A DNA stretch of 16,507 bases from Lysobacterales bacterium (GCA_029287515.1 JARFQZ010000208.1:1-16507), one strand, 5' to 3'. Shown: positions 1 to 7,276, counted from the stretch's first letter. A program made the numbers and translations. Notes: generated by a model from the sequence alone, not told the origin.

Positions 1-1
1 G

Positions 2-1108
2 GGCGTCAGCAAGGCCGTGGAAAATGTCAACGGCACCATTGCTTCTGCACTCAACGGTTCTGATGCCGGTGACCAGGCCGCCCTTGATTACAGGCTGATT
101 GAGCTGGACGGCAGCCCGAACAAGGCCAATCTCGGCGCCAATGCATTGCTGGGCGTTTCGCTGGCCGCGGCCCATGCCATGGCTGCGGAAGAGGGCAGGC
201 CGCTGTGGGCACGCCTGGCCCAGACCGATGACCTGCAGTTACCGGTCCCCATGATGAACATCATCAACGGCGGCGCGCACGCGGACAATAGTGTCGATAT
301 GCAGGAGTTCATGATCCTGCCGTGGGGCGTGGGTTCTTTCAAAGAGTCGTTGCGTTGCGGTGTGGAGATCTTCCACTCGCTGAAATCCGTACTGAACAGT
401 AAGGGAATGAACACCGCCGTTGGCGACGAGGGTGGATTCGCCCCGGATCTGCCGTCGAACGAGGCAGCCGTGGAAACCATCATGGAAGCGATCGAGAAAT
501 CCGGTTACCGGATCGGCCAGGACGTCAGCCTGGGGCTGGACGTGGCTTCGTCCGAATTCTTCGAGAACGGCCTGTATCATCTCGAATCCGAGGGCAAGTC
601 ATTTGAACCCGCCGCGTTTGCGGAGTACCAGGCCAACTGGGTGCGCCAGTACCCGATCATCAGCATTGAAGACGGCATGGCCGAGGATGACTGGGAAGGC
701 TGGGAAATCCTGACACAGCTCACCGGGGATGATTGCCAGCTGGTTGGCGATGACCTCTACGTGACCAATACGGAAATATTCAAGCGCGGGATCGACATGG
801 GGATCACCAATTCCATCCTGATCAAGCTGAACCAGATCGGCACGCTGACCGAAACCCTGGAAGCCATTGCAATGGCCGATGCTGCCGGTTTCAGCGCCGT
901 GATTTCGCACCGTTCCGGCGAGACCGAGGACACCACGATCGCCGACCTCGCGGTCGCGACCACCGCAACGCAGATAAAGACAGGGTCGCTCTGCCGTTCC
1001 GACCGTGTCGCCAAGTACAACCAGCTGCTGCGAATTGAGGAAGCACTGGGTTCAAGAGGCTCCTATGCCGGTGCAGGCGCTTTTACCAATATCCGTAACT
1101 GGAGCTGA
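2..1108 (+). CDS. eno: Enolase (phosphopyruvate hydratase), 5'-truncated
   Basis: Enolase interconverts 2-phosphoglycerate and phosphoenolpyruvate in glycolysis and is a Mg2+-dependent cytoplasmic enzyme. The frame is open from base 2 and begins GVSKAVENVNGTI, which aligns with about residue 63 of the E. coli protein. Roughly 62 N-terminal residues, including the SGAST active-site loop, therefore lie before the window. Visible family hallmarks are VPMMNIINGGAHADN, GMNTAVGDEGGFAP, the metal-ligand stretches SIEDGMAEDDW and LVGDDLYVTN, the signature ILIKLNQIGTLTET with its catalytic lysine, SHRSGETEDTTIADLAV and the substrate lysine in QIKTGS. The C-terminus is complete. The stop TGA shares its last base with the ATG of ftsB, so the two are probably translationally coupled. 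The GTG at base 17 is internal, not a real start. Confidence 0.98.
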   Translation, partial: GVSKAVENVNGTIASALNGSDAGDQAALDYRLIELDGSPNKANLGANALLGVSLAAAHAMAAEEGRPLWARLAQTDDLQLPVPMMNIINGGAHADNSVDMQEFMILPWGVGSFKESLRCGVEIFHSLKSVLNSKGMNTAVGDEGGFAPDLPSNEAAVETIMEAIEKSGYRIGQDVSLGLDVASSEFFENGLYHLESEGKSFEPAAFAEYQANWVRQYPIISIEDGMAEDDWEGWEILTQLTGDDCQLVGDDLYVTNTEIFKRGIDMGITNSILIKLNQIGTLTETLEAIAMADAAGFSAVISHRSGETEDTTIADLAVATTATQIKTGSLCRSDRVAKYNQLLRIEEALGSRGSYAGAGAFTNIRNWS

Positions 1109-1413
1109 TGCGTTCCCTCCTGGCCATCTTGTTGCTGGTACTGATCGCACTGCAGGTGAAAATGTGGTTCGGGGAGGGCGGCTACCGCGATGTCAAGAGA
1201 CTGGCGGTCCGCGTTGAGGAGCAGGCAAAGGAAAACGAGGCGCTGGCGCAGAGGAACCGGGAGCTCCAGGCCGAGGTGGAGGACCTGAGGCAGGGTTTGC
1301 ACGCGGTGGAGGAAAGGGCGCGCAGCGAATTGGGAATGGTCAAGGAAAATGAAGAGTTTTACCAGGTGGTTCCCGGCGAAAAAGCCCCCGGGGACGATGA
1401 GAACAGGGAGTAA
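1108..1413 (+). CDS. ftsB: Cell division protein FtsB
   Basis: FtsB is a small bitopic inner-membrane protein of the FtsQLB divisome subcomplex that helps activate septal peptidoglycan synthesis. The 101-residue product has the family's size and layout. An N-terminal membrane helix covers residues 2-20 (rich in Leu, Ile and Val), followed by a KMWFGEGGY turn. A coiled coil runs over about residues 28-72 (VEEQAKENEALAQRNRELQAE is part of its heptad pattern). The C-terminal part contains ARSELGMVKENEEFYQVV, typical of FtsB. The position between eno and ispD is the standard gammaproteobacterial arrangement. The start overlaps the enolase stop (ATGA), and no other start fits the helix. Confidence 0.95.
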   Translation: MRSLLAILLLVLIALQVKMWFGEGGYRDVKRLAVRVEEQAKENEALAQRNRELQAEVEDLRQGLHAVEERARSELGMVKENEEFYQVVPGEKAPGDDENRE

Positions 1414-1416
1414 GTC

Positions 1417-2124
1417 ATGAGCGGACAAGCGGTGCATGCGCTGATTCCCGCGGCGGGCCACAGCGTCCGCTTCGGCGGCACCACGCTGAAACAGTACGCC
1501 CACGTGCTCGGCTTGCCCGTCATTCATCACAGCATTACGGCCGTGACCAGGCATGATGCGGTGGTCTCGGTAACGGTCGCATTGGCATCCGACGACGGCA
1601 TTTTCGACGAACTGGTCCGGCCTGCTTTTCCCGGCGCCAGAACCGTGACGGGCGGTGACAGCCGCGCGCAAACCGTGATGAACGGCCTTCATTCCATCCT
1701 TGCCCGTGATCCGCAGGCGGAATGGGTAATGGTGCATGACGCGGCCAGGCCCTGCTTGTCGTTCACAGACCTGTCCCGCTTACTGGAGCTGGGTTTGCAT
1801 AGCCCTGATGGAGCGATTCTTGCGACGCCGGTAAGCGACACGCTGAAACTGGCGGGCGAGGATGAGCGGATAGAAGCAACGATTGACCGCAGCCGTTACT
1901 GGGCCGCACAGACCCCGCAACTGTTCCGGATACGGGAGTTGGCAGCCAACCTGGATGCTGCACTTTCCGCCGGCCTGAAACCAACCGACGATGCAGCAGC
2001 CATGGAACGGGCAGGCAAGCATCCCCTCCTCGTGCAGGGATCATCGACCAATATCAAGATTACCGGTTCTGAAGATCTCGCCCTGGCCGAGTTCATTCTG
2101 CAGCGTCAGTCTGTGAGGGAGTGA
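1417..2124 (+). CDS. ispD: 2-C-methyl-D-erythritol 4-phosphate cytidylyltransferase
   Basis: IspD couples CTP to methylerythritol 4-phosphate in the MEP route to isoprenoids. The 235-residue length is normal. The N-terminal nucleotide-binding loop is ALIPAAGHSVRFGGTTLKQY, with the conserved Lys-Gln of the usual PKQY motif preceded by Leu instead of Pro. Further hallmarks are MVHDAARPCLS, DRSRYWAAQTPQLF (substrate Arg), TDDAAAMERAG and the C-terminal NIKITGSEDLALAE, whose lysine contacts the substrate. The ATG follows the ftsB stop by 3 bases and has a GGGAG ribosome site just upstream. The TGA lies 4 bases before the ispF start. ispD and ispF remain separate genes here, not the fused ispDF found in some bacteria. 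Confidence 0.96.
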   Translation: MSGQAVHALIPAAGHSVRFGGTTLKQYAHVLGLPVIHHSITAVTRHDAVVSVTVALASDDGIFDELVRPAFPGARTVTGGDSRAQTVMNGLHSILARDPQAEWVMVHDAARPCLSFTDLSRLLELGLHSPDGAILATPVSDTLKLAGEDERIEATIDRSRYWAAQTPQLFRIRELAANLDAALSAGLKPTDDAAAMERAGKHPLLVQGSSTNIKITGSEDLALAEFILQRQSVRE

Positions 2125-2128
2125 AAAC

Positions 2129-2608
2129 GTGGGCTACCGGGTGGGCCAGGGGCTCGATGTGCATGCATTTTCAGAAGGAGACCACGTCATGCTGGGTGGC
2201 GTGCGGATCCCGCACACCCGGGGGCTGGCTGCCCATTCCGATGGCGACGTCGCCCTCCACGCGCTGTGCGATGCTCTCCTGGGCGCGGCCGCCCTTGGCG
2301 ACATAGGCCAGCATTTTCCGCCTTCGGACGAAAAATGGCGCGATGCGGACAGCAGAAGACTGCTGGCTGCAGTCAATGGAATGCTTCGGCGCGAAGGCTG
2401 GGGCGTCGTCAATCTCGACCTGACCATTGCCTGTGAAACGCCCCGGATCGGGCCATTCGCTCCGGCGATGCGCGAAGCCATTGCCGAATGCCTGGGTATT
2501 GAACCGGGCGCCGTGTCCGTGAAGGCGACGACTACCGAGCGGCTCGGTTTTTGCGGCAGGGGCGAAGGCATCGCGAGCCTGGCTGTCGTGTTGATCGCCT
2601 CTCGCTGA
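2129..2608 (+). CDS. ispF: 2-C-methyl-D-erythritol 2,4-cyclodiphosphate synthase
   Basis: IspF cyclises CDP-methylerythritol 2-phosphate to the 2,4-cyclodiphosphate with release of CMP, two steps after IspD in the same pathway. The 159-residue length fits the trimeric enzyme. The start is a GTG at 2129, giving the canonical MGYRVGQGLDVHAF with the metal ligands Asp and His of DVH. Further on come HSDGDVALHALCDALLGAAALGDIG (a metal-binding His and the conserved substrate loop), HFPPSD and the C-terminal CDP-site stretch KATTTERLGFCGRGEGIA. A GAGGGAG sequence inside the end of ispD provides the ribosome site. A longer minus-strand frame overlaps this gene but carries no recognisable protein. 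Confidence 0.96.
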   Translation: MGYRVGQGLDVHAFSEGDHVMLGGVRIPHTRGLAAHSDGDVALHALCDALLGAAALGDIGQHFPPSDEKWRDADSRRLLAAVNGMLRREGWGVVNLDLTIACETPRIGPFAPAMREAIAECLGIEPGAVSVKATTTERLGFCGRGEGIASLAVVLIASR

Positions 2609-2611
2609 TCG

Positions 2612-3664
2612 ATGGACAATTCGTGGCGTCTTCCGGTCTGGAGCCGAGTCGCTGGGACGCCGGAGTGCCAGGGTGTTATTCGTGCTGAACCCGATGATTT
2701 CCAGGTGCAGGAGCTGCCCCTGATCACGCCGGAAGGCCAGGGCAGCCACCTGTGGCTGGAAATTGAAAAGCGTGAGGCGAATACGGACTGGGTAGCCCGC
2801 CAACTGGCATCCTGTGCCGGCGTATCCGGGAGGGACGTCGGGTACGCCGGAATGAAGGATCGGCGTGCTGTTACCAGGCAATGGTTCTCCGTGGCGTTGC
2901 AGGAAGCCCGAAATCCTGACTGGGAAACCTGGAAGTTCCCCGACGCGAAGATTCTGAAAGCACAGTTGCACAGCCGGAAATTACGGCGTGGTGTACTCGC
3001 GGGCAACCGTTTCCAACTGGTCGTCAGGTACCTGGCCGGTGATGTCAGCCAACTGCAGGAGCGTCTGCAAAGGGTGAAACAACAGGGCGTGCCCAACTAC
3101 TTTGGTTCCCAGCGTTTCGGACATGGCGGTCAGAACGTGGTCAGGGGTTCGCGATGGCTTGAGCATGGCGGCCGTTTGCCCAGGAATAAAAAGAGTATTT
3201 ATATTTCGGCGGTCCGTAGTTTCCTGTTCAACGAGGTGTTGTCCGCCCGGGTTGAAGGGCAAGTGTGGAATCGACTGCTGGACGGCGATATCGCCAGCCT
3301 GGACGGAAGCCGCTCAATGTTCCCCTGCACCTTGCCCGATGCCGAGTTGACGCGCCGCTGCGATGAATTCGACATTCATCCGAGCGGCCCGCTGCCCGGT
3401 AAAAGCCGCGACCGCGTTCAAAGGCTCGCAGCGGTAACGGAACAGGCTGCACTCGGCCGGTGGCAAACGCTGGTCAGCGGCCTGGAGTCTGCCGGCGTGA
3501 AATCAGCCCGCCGCCCGTTGAGACTGCTCCCGAAAAACATGCGATGGGATCTTTCCGGTGAAGAACTGGTGCTGGTTTTCGAATTGCCTCCCGGCGGATA
3601 CGCGACCAGTGTCCTGCGCGAGCTTGTAACTTCCAGTCCAGGCTCCATATCAGAGGCGACATGA
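2612..3664 (+). CDS. truD: tRNA pseudouridine(13) synthase TruD
   Basis: TruD isomerises uridine 13 of tRNA-Glu to pseudouridine. The 350 residues match the family's usual length. Diagnostic motifs are an early RAEPDDFQVQELP, the catalytic loop AGMKDRRAVTRQWFSV with Asp83 as the nucleophile (E. coli Asp80), SRKLRRGVLAGNRFQLVVR at about 121-139 and PNYFGSQRFGHGGQN at about 161-175. A TruD-specific insertion follows, and the C-terminus ends with the PPGGYATSVLRE element. The ATG lies 3 bases after the ispF stop, and the TGA overlaps the start of the FHA gene (ATGA). In many gammaproteobacteria surE follows directly; here it does not. Confidence 0.96.
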   Translation: MDNSWRLPVWSRVAGTPECQGVIRAEPDDFQVQELPLITPEGQGSHLWLEIEKREANTDWVARQLASCAGVSGRDVGYAGMKDRRAVTRQWFSVALQEARNPDWETWKFPDAKILKAQLHSRKLRRGVLAGNRFQLVVRYLAGDVSQLQERLQRVKQQGVPNYFGSQRFGHGGQNVVRGSRWLEHGGRLPRNKKSIYISAVRSFLFNEVLSARVEGQVWNRLLDGDIASLDGSRSMFPCTLPDAELTRRCDEFDIHPSGPLPGKSRDRVQRLAAVTEQAALGRWQTLVSGLESAGVKSARRPLRLLPKNMRWDLSGEELVLVFELPPGGYATSVLRELVTSSPGSISEAT

Positions 3665-4095
3665 GTAAATACCGGCTAAAAGGCGCCTCCGGCCCCGTCA
3701 TCAATCAGCCGTTCCCCCTGGGTGCGGTGTCCCTCATCGGCCGGGCGGACGACTGCGATTTGCGTGTGGACGCGGAGGGCGTGGCTCCCCGCCATGCCGA
3801 ACTACGTGAAAACGAAGACGGCAGCCTGGTATTGACCAACCTCGATTCATCGCGGCAAACGTTGCTCAACGGCGAAGCGGTGGAAAGCGCCAGCCTGGCC
3901 AGTGGCGATGAAATACGAATTGCCAATTGTCGCTGGGTTTTGCAGGCGCCTGGTCTGCGCCCGGATACGGTGCTGACCAGCGAAGCGGTCCGGCCCAAGC
4001 GCAGTTATGTTCCCTGGCTGATTGTCGGGGGACTGCTGGCCGCGGCTGCGGTGGCCTGGCACCAGGGGCTTCTGCCGTTTCCGCCGCTCTGGTAG
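3661..4095 (+). CDS. FHA-domain protein with C-terminal membrane anchor
   Basis: A 144-residue protein with one forkhead-associated domain over about residues 5-97, a fold that usually binds phosphothreonine peptides. Seen in it: the LIGRADDCDLRV loop with Gly27-Arg28, the APRHAEL segment where FHA proteins usually have S-R-x-H, and TLLNGEAV with Asn70-Gly71. The usual Ser is replaced by Pro43, while Arg44 and His45 remain. After a linker a single hydrophobic helix covers about 118-134, followed by a short tail, so the domain is probably held on the cytoplasmic face of the membrane. The ATG overlaps the truD stop by four bases, suggesting coupled expression. No Ser/Thr kinase or phosphatase gene is present in the window, so its partner is unknown. 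Confidence 0.82.
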   Translation: MSKYRLKGASGPVINQPFPLGAVSLIGRADDCDLRVDAEGVAPRHAELRENEDGSLVLTNLDSSRQTLLNGEAVESASLASGDEIRIANCRWVLQAPGLRPDTVLTSEAVRPKRSYVPWLIVGGLLAAAAVAWHQGLLPFPPLW

Positions 4096-4113
4096 AAGCG
4101 GAACAGGAAACCG

Positions 4114-4803
4114 ATGCTTCAACTCGTCATCGCCAATCGCAACTACTCCTCCTGGTCTCTGCGGGCCTGGTTGTACCTGGCGGAAAGTGGCATTGAGTTC
4201 GAAGAGATCCGAATTCCCCTGTTCACCGATCAATGGAGGGAAGAGATTGCGCGTTACTCACCTGTCGGTCGGGTGCCGGTGTTGATCGACGACGGGTTCA
4301 GTATCTGGGACTCGACAGCCATCATCGAATACGCCAGGGAGCAGTTTCCCGGGGCTGTTGACTGGCCGGAAGATCACAAACAGCGTGCGCACGCCAGGTC
4401 CATTTCTGCAGAGATGCACTCGGGCTTCCTGGCTTTGCGGGATGAGCTTCCCCAGAACCTCAGGGCGCGATGTCCGCTGGATACCCAATCGCTCGGTGAG
4501 GAGTGCAGGCAACAGATCCAGCGTGTGGACCAGATTTGGAGTGAGTGCCGGAATGAAAACCGGTCATCAGGGAAATGGTTGTTCGGGACGTTTTCGATTG
4601 CGGATGTTATGTTTGCGCCGGTGGCACTGAGGTTTGTCACCTACGAGATTGCCGTCAGCCCCGAGGCGGGTGAATTCATGGATGCTGTTTGTGGGCTGCA
4701 GTCCGTTCAGCAGTGGATTGCCGCAGCCCGCGAAGAAAAGGAGTCGATTTCGTTCATCGACCAACGGATTCCGGCTTGCGAGACCGATCTGACGCTGGGT
4801 TAG
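4114..4803 (+). CDS. Glutathione S-transferase family protein
   Basis: A 229-residue cytoplasmic GST-like protein. The N-terminal thioredoxin-fold domain starts LVIANRNYSSWSLRAWLYLAESGIEF-like, where the NYSSWSLR region carries the likely catalytic Ser. The cis-proline motif appears in GRVPVLIDDG, and the glutathione gamma-glutamyl site in WDSTAIIEYARE. The helical C-terminal domain includes RAHARSISAEMHSGFLALR and ends at about residue 225. This matches a widespread proteobacterial subgroup with the SNYSSWSLR-type start, whose natural substrates are mostly unknown. It starts 18 bases after the FHA stop, with an AGGAAA site upstream, so it probably ends the eno transcript. Its 3' end overlaps the convergent minus-strand gene by 50 bases. 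Confidence 0.9.
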   Translation: MLQLVIANRNYSSWSLRAWLYLAESGIEFEEIRIPLFTDQWREEIARYSPVGRVPVLIDDGFSIWDSTAIIEYAREQFPGAVDWPEDHKQRAHARSISAEMHSGFLALRDELPQNLRARCPLDTQSLGEECRQQIQRVDQIWSECRNENRSSGKWLFGTFSIADVMFAPVALRFVTYEIAVSPEAGEFMDAVCGLQSVQQWIAAAREEKESISFIDQRIPACETDLTLG

Positions 4804-5314
4804 ACCGGCCGTCGGTCCTGACGTGGAACGTGGGCGAGCCTTCCCCATCTATCAAGTCGTTTTCCAGCAGCCATGAGCGGGCGTCTTCGGCATCCTGTCC
4901 GAACCAGCCCCGGGCACTGCCCAGCCGGAAGGTATAACCCCAGGCATCCATGTCCTGCATCATCTTGTCGCCGCCGAACTCCGCGATTTCATCGGCCAGC
5001 AGGATCTGCAGGTAACAAACGGCATTTTCCTCGTCATAGCCGCCCCCGGCATCGGTATCCAGGCCACTGCGCCTGTCCTGGTCCATGCAGATGTAGTGGC
5101 AGGCCTCGTGCAGTATGGAATGCAGGGGCGTGTCTTCCCTCGCTATCAAACGGTTTCCAAGCAGGCCGGCTTCCTCGTCACCCCAGAATGACCCGGGTAT
5201 CGGCGCGCCGGCAGGCGAAGGGTCGAGTTCGATCCCGTAGCGGGCCAGCAACTGAACCAGCGAGGGGGGATCGATGTCCCTGTAGCGGGATACATTGATA
5301 TCGGAAGCTGTCAT
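4754..5314 (-). CDS. Uncharacterised HExxH (zincin-like) protein
   Basis: A 186-residue soluble protein that I do not recognise by name. Its centre carries HSILHEACHYICMDQD, a good HExxH zinc-binding motif (His69, Glu70, His73). About twenty residues later comes YDEENAVCYLQILLADE, whose acidic cluster (Asp94-Glu96) could supply the third ligand, as in gluzincins. The N-terminal part includes GIELDPSPAGAPIPGSFWGD and the C-terminal part DMDAWGYTFRLGSARGWFGQD. There is no signal peptide or membrane helix, so it is probably cytoplasmic. The motif suggests a metallopeptidase or another metal-dependent hydrolase, but catalysis is inferred only. Its last ~17 codons overlap the GST gene, and the final polar residues (GRSNPASDRSRKPESVGR) look unconserved. 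No good ribosome site precedes the ATG at 5314. Confidence 0.75.
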   Translation of the reverse strand: MTASDINVSRYRDIDPPSLVQLLARYGIELDPSPAGAPIPGSFWGDEEAGLLGNRLIAREDTPLHSILHEACHYICMDQDRRSGLDTDAGGGYDEENAVCYLQILLADEIAEFGGDKMMQDMDAWGYTFRLGSARGWFGQDAEDARSWLLENDLIDGEGSPTFHVRTDGRSNPASDRSRKPESVGR

Positions 5315-5376
5315 TTATTCATGGTATGACTTTAGAGAGATATCGAAACCTGAAGACTGGAGTAATATTAGCGCAT
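5315..5376. promoter_or_regulatory. Compact divergent promoter region (HExxH gene / sensor kinase)
   Basis: Between the minus-strand start at 5314 and the likely kinase start at 5377 lies an AT-rich stretch that must hold the promoters of two divergent genes. A symmetrical TAATATTA occurs at 5363-5370 and could serve as a -10 element on either strand. No good -35 match pairs with it at standard spacing, so exact promoters are not assigned. A GGAG at 5359-5362 is 14 bases before the ATG at 5377, a poor but possible ribosome site. Confidence 0.35.
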
Positions 5377-6537
5377 ATGGAATTCATTGAAAGCAGGCAC
5401 CGGCCGATTGAGCTGCTCCGCTATGCGGGGCTGTTCACCTGGTTGTGTGCTTCGATTCCGTTATTCACGATGCAGTTCTGGTCGGATAATCCACTGAATC
5501 TGAATCAGTACCTGGCCTGGCTGGTTTTACACCTGGTATTCGGTGTTACTTACTGGAATCAGACCGGGGCCTTGCCGGTACGCTCCCGAATCCCGCACCG
5601 GCTGGTGACGCTATCGGTTCTGACGACCTGTGCGCTGGGTATCAGCCTGATAACGGAAACGTCCCTTGGGGGTCTCCTGCTGCTGACCGTTGCCGGCCTG
5701 CTGCCGTGGATGCTGCCGGCGGCCGCGGCCCTCACCTGGCTGATCTCGCAGAACGTCCTGCTGGTTGTCGTGATCAATGCGATTTCGGACGCATCTTTCA
5801 GCGATACGGCATTCATCGGAGGGGTTTTCCTGGGTATTTCACTGTTTGCCTTCATGAGTGGCGTGGTCGCGCTGCGCCAGCACATCGCCCGTGATGCGTT
5901 GCGCAAGGTAAATTCTGAACTCCGTGCCACCCAGGCGCTGCTGGCTGACAATACCAGGATCGCCGAACGGGTTCGCATCGCGCGTGAACTGCATGACCTG
6001 GTGGGCCATCACCTGACCGCGCTTACGCTCAATCTCGAGGTGGCCACCCACCTGGTGGACGGCAAGGCGCTGGAACATGTGCAACAGGCTCATTCACTGG
6101 CCAAATTACTGCTGGCGGATGTCCGCGAAGTGGTCAATGATATGCGGGTCGATGATAAGGTCGACCTGGCCGCTGCGCTCAGAACACTGGTGAGCGGCGT
6201 TCCTGAGCCCGCGATCCACCTGGACTTGCCCACGGAGCTGTCAATGACCGATCCGCGCCGCGCGCAGGTATTGTTGCGGTGTGCTCAGGAAATGATCACC
6301 AACAGCGTGCGGCACGCGAGAGCGCAGAACCTCTGGCTCAGCCTGGTTCAGAACGTCAATGGCGTCGCCCTGACTGCCCGCGACGACGGGCAGGGGGTCA
6401 GTGAAGTCGAGGCCGGTAACGGCCTGAATGGAATGGCGGAACGTCTGCGCCTGCTGGGTGGCGAATTGAAGATTGAAACGAGTCCCGGTGACGGGTTTTC
6501 ATTACAGGCCTGGATACCCGTGGAGGGGATGACATGA
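5326..6537 (+). CDS. DesK/NarL-type membrane sensor histidine kinase
   Basis: A sensor kinase of the HisKA_3 class. The N-terminal half has about six hydrophobic helices (YAGLFTWLCASIPLFTMQFW through FLGISLFAFMSGVVAL) with almost no extracytoplasmic domain, which suggests sensing within the membrane, as in DesK. The dimerisation helix follows with the H-box RIARELHDLVGHHLTAL; the phosphorylated His is residue 223 from the ATG at 5326. The ATPase domain shows the N-box NSVRHARAQN, G1 ARDDGQGV and G2 GNGLNGMAERLRLLGGEL. The stop overlaps the regulator start (ATGA), so the pair is one operon. Start choice is uncertain. The ATG at 5326 lies only 11 bases from the divergent gene and lacks a ribosome site; the ATG at 5377 (MEFIESRHRP, H-box His 206) is equally or more likely. 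Confidence 0.92.
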   Translation: MTLERYRNLKTGVILAHMEFIESRHRPIELLRYAGLFTWLCASIPLFTMQFWSDNPLNLNQYLAWLVLHLVFGVTYWNQTGALPVRSRIPHRLVTLSVLTTCALGISLITETSLGGLLLLTVAGLLPWMLPAAAALTWLISQNVLLVVVINAISDASFSDTAFIGGVFLGISLFAFMSGVVALRQHIARDALRKVNSELRATQALLADNTRIAERVRIARELHDLVGHHLTALTLNLEVATHLVDGKALEHVQQAHSLAKLLLADVREVVNDMRVDDKVDLAAALRTLVSGVPEPAIHLDLPTELSMTDPRRAQVLLRCAQEMITNSVRHARAQNLWLSLVQNVNGVALTARDDGQGVSEVEAGNGLNGMAERLRLLGGELKIETSPGDGFSLQAWIPVEGMT

Positions 6538-7175
6538 TCAAGGTAATGCTGGTTGACGATCAGAACCTGGTGCGCAAGGGCGTGCGCAGCCTTCTGGAAT
6601 TGTCGGAGGAAATCGAAGTAACGGCGGAAGCCGCGGACGGATCAGAAGCCATCAGGATGGTTCCGGAGGTTCAGCCTGACGTGGTTTTGCTGGACATGCG
6701 CATGCCGGGACTGTCCGGCCTGGATGTCCTGCGTGAATTGTCCCAGGCTGATGCTCTGCCCCCTACCATTATTTTGACTACATTCGATGATGACGAACTG
6801 GTGCTGGCCGGTATCGGGCTGGGCGCCAAGGGTTATCTGCTCAAAGACGTCGCCCTGGCTGAACTGGTCAACGCGGTAAAGACCGTGGCCGAAGGCGGAT
6901 CCATCGTGAAGCCGGCGGTGACACAGCGCCTGCTCAAGGGGCTTGAAAACCTCCACAACGATTTTTCCAGCCTCGACCAGCCGGACCCTCTGACGGACCG
7001 CGAAACGGAAATCCTGAGACTGATGGCAGGTGGTTACAGCAACAAGGAAATTGCCAGTTCACTCGGTGTGGCCGAGGGTACCGTCAAGAATCACGTTTCC
7101 AACATACTGTCGAAGATGGGCGTGCGTGACCGGACCCGGGCGGTTCTCAAGGCCTTCGAACTCGGGCAAATCTGA
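6534..7175 (+). CDS. NarL/FixJ-family response regulator with LuxR HTH
   Basis: A 213-residue transcription factor, the cognate partner of the preceding kinase. The receiver domain (about 1-120) has the acidic pair Asp8-Asp9, the phosphoacceptor Asp54 in VVLLDMRMPG, Thr82 or Thr83 in IILTTFDDDE, and Lys104 in GYLLKDV. The C-terminal LuxR-type helix-turn-helix (about 148-210) contains LTDRETEILRLMAGGYSNKEIA and GVAEGTVKNHVSNILSKMGVRDRT. The ATG lies inside the kinase stop with a GGAGG ribosome site at 6522-6526, 7-8 bases upstream. Receiver and HTH together resemble DesR/LiaR-type regulators of membrane or envelope stress. The target genes are not shown by the sequence; the adjacent convergent PspB-like gene is a candidate. 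Confidence 0.95.
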   Translation: MIKVMLVDDQNLVRKGVRSLLELSEEIEVTAEAADGSEAIRMVPEVQPDVVLLDMRMPGLSGLDVLRELSQADALPPTIILTTFDDDELVLAGIGLGAKGYLLKDVALAELVNAVKTVAEGGSIVKPAVTQRLLKGLENLHNDFSSLDQPDPLTDRETEILRLMAGGYSNKEIASSLGVAEGTVKNHVSNILSKMGVRDRTRAVLKAFELGQI

Positions 7176-7195
7176 GGAGTTTCGCTTCCCTGCTC
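7174..7195 (+). repeat. 22-bp direct repeat, copy 1
   Basis: An exact 22-base sequence (GAGGAGTTTCGC, then TTCCCTGCTC) that occurs again at 7277-7298, 103 bases downstream in the same orientation. Copy 1 begins within the stop codon of the response regulator gene. Bases before the repeats differ, although both are preceded by an AAATC/CAATC-like stretch. Confidence 0.85.
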
Positions 7196-7276
7196 CCGCA
7201 ACTGCGTTGCGGAAGGCGGCTTCGCTCAACGGCAATGTTGGGTTCACCTCTGGCTTTCGCCAACCGGCTCACAATC
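7196..7276. repeat. Spacer between the 22-bp repeats with two small inverted repeats
   Basis: This convergent intergenic spacer holds a perfect 6-bp hairpin with a 5-base loop, CCGCAA/TTGCGG at 7196-7212. A weaker GTTGG/CCAAC pair lies at 7237-7241 and 7260-7264. Two related words, GGCTTCGCTCAACGGC and GGCTTTCGCCAACCGGC, lie between and around them, so the block looks built from degenerate repeat units. Neither hairpin has a following T-run, so a classical terminator is not supported, although rho-dependent or bidirectional RNA-end protection is possible. Confidence 0.55.

Noticed and set aside
1063..1737. A 224-codon minus-strand frame across ftsB and ispD
   Set aside because: Antisense to confident genes, rich in His/Gln/Arg with no domain pattern.
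2134..3096. A 320-codon open frame on the minus strand across ispF and truD
   Set aside because: It is antisense to two well-recognised genes, has biased Arg/Ser/Pro composition and no recognisable motif. It is a by-product of GC-rich codon use.
4803..4817. GACCG/CGGTC hairpin after the GST stop as a terminator
   Set aside because: Only a 5-bp stem with no T-run, and it lies inside the convergent coding region of the HExxH gene.
5326..7175. Phage or defence-island content near the kinase and HExxH genes
   Set aside because: No integrase, nuclease, toxin-antitoxin or other defence signature was found; base composition resembles the rest of the window.
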